Under the pieces are notes generated by a model, which saw nothing but the letters and a program-made list of their open reading frames with translations, was not told the DNA's origin and made no database searches. A program made the position numbers and the translations under genes. From CAZCPB01 sp964540295 (GTDB lineage Bacteria > Planctomycetota > Phycisphaerae > Phycisphaerales > UBA1924): DNA of 8,859 nucleotides. The stretch is from NCBI GenBank assembly GCA_964540295.1, contig CAZIMT010000140.1, positions 1-8,859 on the forward strand. The letters are read 5' to 3'. Position 1 is the first letter of the stretch; every line of letters starts with the position of its first letter. Positions 6,357 to 8,859 of this stretch are shown here, piece by piece.

Positions 6357-8702
6357 ATGCTGAACCAATCCATCCGCCGGGCCACGCTGGCCTTGTCCGC
6401 GTCCGCCGCGTTCCTCCTCTCCGCCACAGCCCTAGCCCAGCCCGACGCCACCCCGATCCCCGGCCAACCGGTCGTCCGCTTTGACGGCCAGAGGGTCGTC
6501 ACCGTCACCGTCACCAGCATGCGAGAACTTCTCGCGGTCATGAACATCGCCGAATCGGTCTGGACCCACACGCCCGGCGTCGGCCCGGTCGACGTCCAAG
6601 TCACGCCCGCCCAGCTCGACGCCATCACCCAGCTCGGGCTCGCCGTGCAAGTAAAAATCCCAGACCTCCAAGCCCTCATCGACGCCGAGGCCGCCGACAT
6701 CCGCGCCCGCCGTGCTCAACGCGACCTCACCTGGTTTCAGAACTACAAAACTCTCGCCGAGATCAACACCTACCTCGGCCAACTCGCCGCCGCCAACCTC
6801 GCCACCGTCTCGAGCTTCACCATCGGCAACACCCTCCTAGGCAAGCCCGTCAACGGCATCCGCATCACCGGGCCAGATCTCCCCGGCAACCTCAAATCCG
6901 CCCGCCCACAGATCATGTTCAACGCCTGCCAACACGCCCGCGAGTGGGTCGGGCCCATGACCGTCATGTACTTCGCCGACCAGCTCCTCGCCGGCTACGG
7001 GACCGACCAACGCATCACCGACATCCTCAACAACTCCGAGGTCATCATCATCCCCGTCGTCAACGCCGACGGCTACGACTTCACCTGGACCACCAACCGC
7101 CTCTGGCGCAAGAACCGACGCACCAACGGCGACGGCTCCTTCGGCGTCGATCCGAACCGAAATTGGAGCTACCAATGGGGCGGAGAGGGCGCAAGCACTA
7201 ACCCCAGCGCCGAAGACTACCGAGGCCCGTCCGCCTTCAGCGAGCCCGAGACCCAGAACCTCCGCAACTTCGTGCTCGCCAACCCGAGAATGCGAGCCTC
7301 GATCGACTTCCACAGCTACTCGCAGCTGATCCTCTCCCCCTGGGGATGGACCAGCGCCCTCCCGCCGGACGCAACTATCTTCGACCAGCTCAACAGCGAC
7401 ATCCGCTCCGCCATCGCCAGCGTCAACGGCCTCTTCTACACCGCCGGCCCGATCTACACCACCATCTACCCCGCCAGCGGCGGCGCAGTTGACTGGAACT
7501 ACGGCGCAGGCTCCACGCCCCGCAAAATCCTCGCTTTCACCATCGAACTTCGGGACACCGGCGCGAACGGCTTCACCCTCCCCGCCGATCAGATCATCCC
7601 CACCGGACAAGAGAACCTCGCCGGTGCCCTGTCACTCTCAGAATCGATCGCCTTCCCTGTCAAGTTCACCTTCCCCGACGGACTGCCCGCTAACGCCGAC
7701 ACTGGCACCACCACCAACTTCCGCGTCAACGTCGTCGCGTCCCCCGGCAGCACGCTCTCCACCGGCAGCGCCAAGGTCTTCGCTCGCCCCGGCAGCACTG
7801 GCGCGTTCACGCCCGCAACGCTCACACTCATCAGCGGCACCACCTACACCGCCACGCTCCCCGTCTCTACCTGCGGCAGCAATGTCCAGTTCTATCTTGA
7901 AGCCCAGACCACCGCAGCCGCCACCGGCCGATCACCCGCCAGCGCGCCGACCGCCTTCTACACCACCCCCGTCCAACAGACCGTCGTCAAGTACACCGAC
8001 GCCGCCGAAACCAGCGCTGGATGGACGATCGGCGCAGCTGGCGATAACGCGAGCTCCGGAATCTGGGAACTCGCCGTCCCCCAAGCCACCGCCGCCCAGC
8101 CCGGCGCGGATCATTCTCTCGCTGGTACCAAGTGCTGGATCACCAGCGCGCCCGCCGGCGCCAGCGTCGGCGCCAACGACGTCGACGGCGGCACCACCAC
8201 CCTCACCTCTCCAACCTTCGACGCCACCACACCCGCTGGCTTCCAGCCCGGCGACGCCTACATCGAATACTGGCGCTGGTACTCCAACGACCAAGGCAGC
8301 GCCCCCAACACCGACTCCATGCCGATCCAGATCTCCAACAACGGCGGCTCAACCTGGACCCAGCTCGAACTCGTCACCGACAACGCCAACGCCTGGGTCA
8401 ACAAACGATTCAAAGTAAGCAACTTCGTCGCCCCCACCACCAACATGAAACTCCGCTTCATCGCCCGCGACCTCGGCAGCGGCTCGATCGTCGAGGCCGC
8501 CGTGGACGACATCCTCGCCACCGTCGTCACCTGCCCCTGCAAACCCGCCGACTTCAACTGCGACGGCTTCGTCACCGGCGAAGACTTTGACGCCTACGTC
8601 GACGCTTTCACCGCTGGCTCGCTGGCCGCAGACTTCGACGGCGACGGCTTCGTCACCGGCGAGGACTTCGACGCCTTCGTCGTCGCCTTCGAGATCGGTT
8701 GA
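6357..8702 (+). CDS. Secreted M14A zinc carboxypeptidase (carboxypeptidase A-like) with dockerin-like C-terminus
   Basis: This 781-residue exoenzyme should remove C-terminal residues from extracellular peptides. A signal peptide (1 to about 27, ending ATALA) precedes a probable activation propeptide (about 35-115). The catalytic domain (about 120-430) is close to animal pancreatic enzymes. Zinc ligands are H193 and E196 (QHAREW) and H319 (DFHSYSQ). Substrate residues are R251 (LWRKNRR), N267-R268 (DPNRNW) and Y371 (TTIYPASGG), and the catalytic glutamate is E397 (IELRDTG). V378 occupies the position of bovine Ile255, predicting preference for aliphatic or aromatic C-terminal residues rather than Lys/Arg. 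The Cys pair of bovine carboxypeptidase A (138-161) is absent. An Ig-like region (about 434-540), a jelly-roll-like domain (about 545-724, with YIEYWRWYSND) and two dockerin-like calcium loops (732-751 and 759-778) follow. GAAGGA supports the start. Confidence 0.95.
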   Translation: MLNQSIRRATLALSASAAFLLSATALAQPDATPIPGQPVVRFDGQRVVTVTVTSMRELLAVMNIAESVWTHTPGVGPVDVQVTPAQLDAITQLGLAVQVKIPDLQALIDAEAADIRARRAQRDLTWFQNYKTLAEINTYLGQLAAANLATVSSFTIGNTLLGKPVNGIRITGPDLPGNLKSARPQIMFNACQHAREWVGPMTVMYFADQLLAGYGTDQRITDILNNSEVIIIPVVNADGYDFTWTTNRLWRKNRRTNGDGSFGVDPNRNWSYQWGGEGASTNPSAEDYRGPSAFSEPETQNLRNFVLANPRMRASIDFHSYSQLILSPWGWTSALPPDATIFDQLNSDIRSAIASVNGLFYTAGPIYTTIYPASGGAVDWNYGAGSTPRKILAFTIELRDTGANGFTLPADQIIPTGQENLAGALSLSESIAFPVKFTFPDGLPANADTGTTTNFRVNVVASPGSTLSTGSAKVFARPGSTGAFTPATLTLISGTTYTATLPVSTCGSNVQFYLEAQTTAAATGRSPASAPTAFYTTPVQQTVVKYTDAAETSAGWTIGAAGDNASSGIWELAVPQATAAQPGADHSLAGTKCWITSAPAGASVGANDVDGGTTTLTSPTFDATTPAGFQPGDAYIEYWRWYSNDQGSAPNTDSMPIQISNNGGSTWTQLELVTDNANAWVNKRFKVSNFVAPTTNMKLRFIARDLGSGSIVEAAVDDILATVVTCPCKPADFNCDGFVTGEDFDAYVDAFTAGSLAADFDGDGFVTGEDFDAFVVAFEIG
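8550..8690 (+). repeat. Internal duplication encoding two dockerin-like calcium loops
   Basis: Two units 81 bases (27 codons) apart encode DFNCDGFVTGEDFDAYVDAF and DFDGDGFVTGEDFDAFVVAF. A 22-base stretch is identical in both (8560-8581 and 8641-8662). The D-x-(N/D)-x-D-G-x-(V)-T-x-x-D pattern is that of EF-hand-like dockerin loops. The first unit has Cys at loop position 4 and is preceded by CPC (726-728). The high DNA identity suggests a recent duplication or gene conversion within the module. Confidence 0.85.
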
Positions 8703-8725
8703 TCACGGACGAACACCGACGCAGC

Positions 8726-8763
8726 CGACGCCAGACCCGAGGGTTTCCGAAGGTCCGGCGTCG
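8726..8763. terminator. GC-rich stem-loop terminator after the carboxypeptidase gene
   Basis: CGACGCCAGACC (8726-8737) pairs with GGTCCGGCGTCG (8752-8763) over 12 positions with a single A/C mismatch and a 14-base loop. It starts 24 bases after the carboxypeptidase stop. No T-run follows on either strand, which is common for terminators in high-GC genomes. Because the next gene appears to end at 8795 from the other side, the stem could serve both strands. Confidence 0.62.
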
Positions 8764-8794
8764 CTCATACCGCAACGCCGCAACGCGGGCGCGA

Positions 8795-8859
8795 TCACTT
8801 GCCCTTGTCCACCGGCTCAACCTTCGCCCTCGGCTTAGCGAGCACCGACGCCACCACCC
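8795..8859 (-). CDS. C-terminal fragment of an unidentified minus-strand gene
   Basis: On the minus strand an open frame enters from the right edge and ends at TGA (8795-8797). It encodes VVASVLAKPRAKVEPVDKGK. The Lys/Pro-rich tail is typical of a protein C-terminus, the codons are mostly G/C-ending as in the neighbours, and a strong stem-loop lies just beyond the stop. Twenty codons are too few to identify the product, and the frame could be chance. Confidence 0.4.
   Translation of the reverse strand, partial: VVASVLAKPRAKVEPVDKGK

Noticed and set aside
6837..7610. Minus-strand frame of 257 codons opposite the carboxypeptidase catalytic domain
   Set aside because: It is a low-complexity Gly/Val/Asp mirror frame over a conserved M14A domain.
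1..8859. Mobile element, CRISPR, phage or defence system
   Set aside because: No transposase, integrase, spaced repeat array, attachment duplication or defence-gene cluster was seen. RecQ alone here is a standard housekeeping helicase.

Overview
This GC-rich window (third codon positions are mostly G or C) looks chromosomal and bacterial. The best lineage clue is the secreted metallocarboxypeptidase. It ends in a Cys-containing, two-repeat dockerin-like module (CPCKPADFNCDG and DFDGDGFVTGEDFD) of a kind I associate with Planctomycetota, especially Phycisphaerae. A lipoprotein with PQQ-type propeller sequence and the weak or missing Shine-Dalgarno sites at some starts fit that group. The assignment is an inference from protein style, not from a marker gene.

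Layout, left to right. (1) Positions 1-447, minus strand: N-terminal part of an exported lipoprotein, probably a PQQ-like beta-propeller, running off the left edge. (2) Positions 448-696: divergent intergenic region with a plausible sigma-70-like promoter for the lipoprotein. (3) Positions 697-3069, plus strand: RecQ helicase with all motifs, zinc cysteines and an HRDC domain, plus a C-terminal helix-turn-helix extension. (4) Positions 3100-4284, plus strand: a membrane-anchored RMD1/RMND1 (DUF155) family protein 30 bases downstream of recQ, probably co-transcribed. (5) Positions 4285-4339: short convergent gap with 12-bp tandem repeats that place three in-frame stop codons in a row. (6) Positions 4340-6259, minus strand: gamma-glutamyltransferase with an intact autoprocessing threonine and active site. 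(7) Positions 6260-6356: divergent promoter region. (8) Positions 6357-8702, plus strand: secreted M14A zinc carboxypeptidase with Ig-like, jelly-roll-like and dockerin-like C-terminal regions. (9) Positions 8726-8763: strong stem-loop, a likely terminator. (10) Positions 8795-8859, minus strand: the probable last codons of another gene.

The divergent ggt and carboxypeptidase genes both encode exported exopeptidase-type enzymes. Together they suggest scavenging of extracellular peptides and gamma-glutamyl compounds. recQ and the DUF155 gene form a separate housekeeping-type pair (DNA repair plus a membrane protein of unknown bacterial role). I found no RNA genes, mobile elements, CRISPR array or recognisable defence system, and I do not see a clearly new multi-gene system. 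The points most worth a second look are the architecture of the carboxypeptidase, the extended RecQ next to DUF155, and the repeat-stop array.
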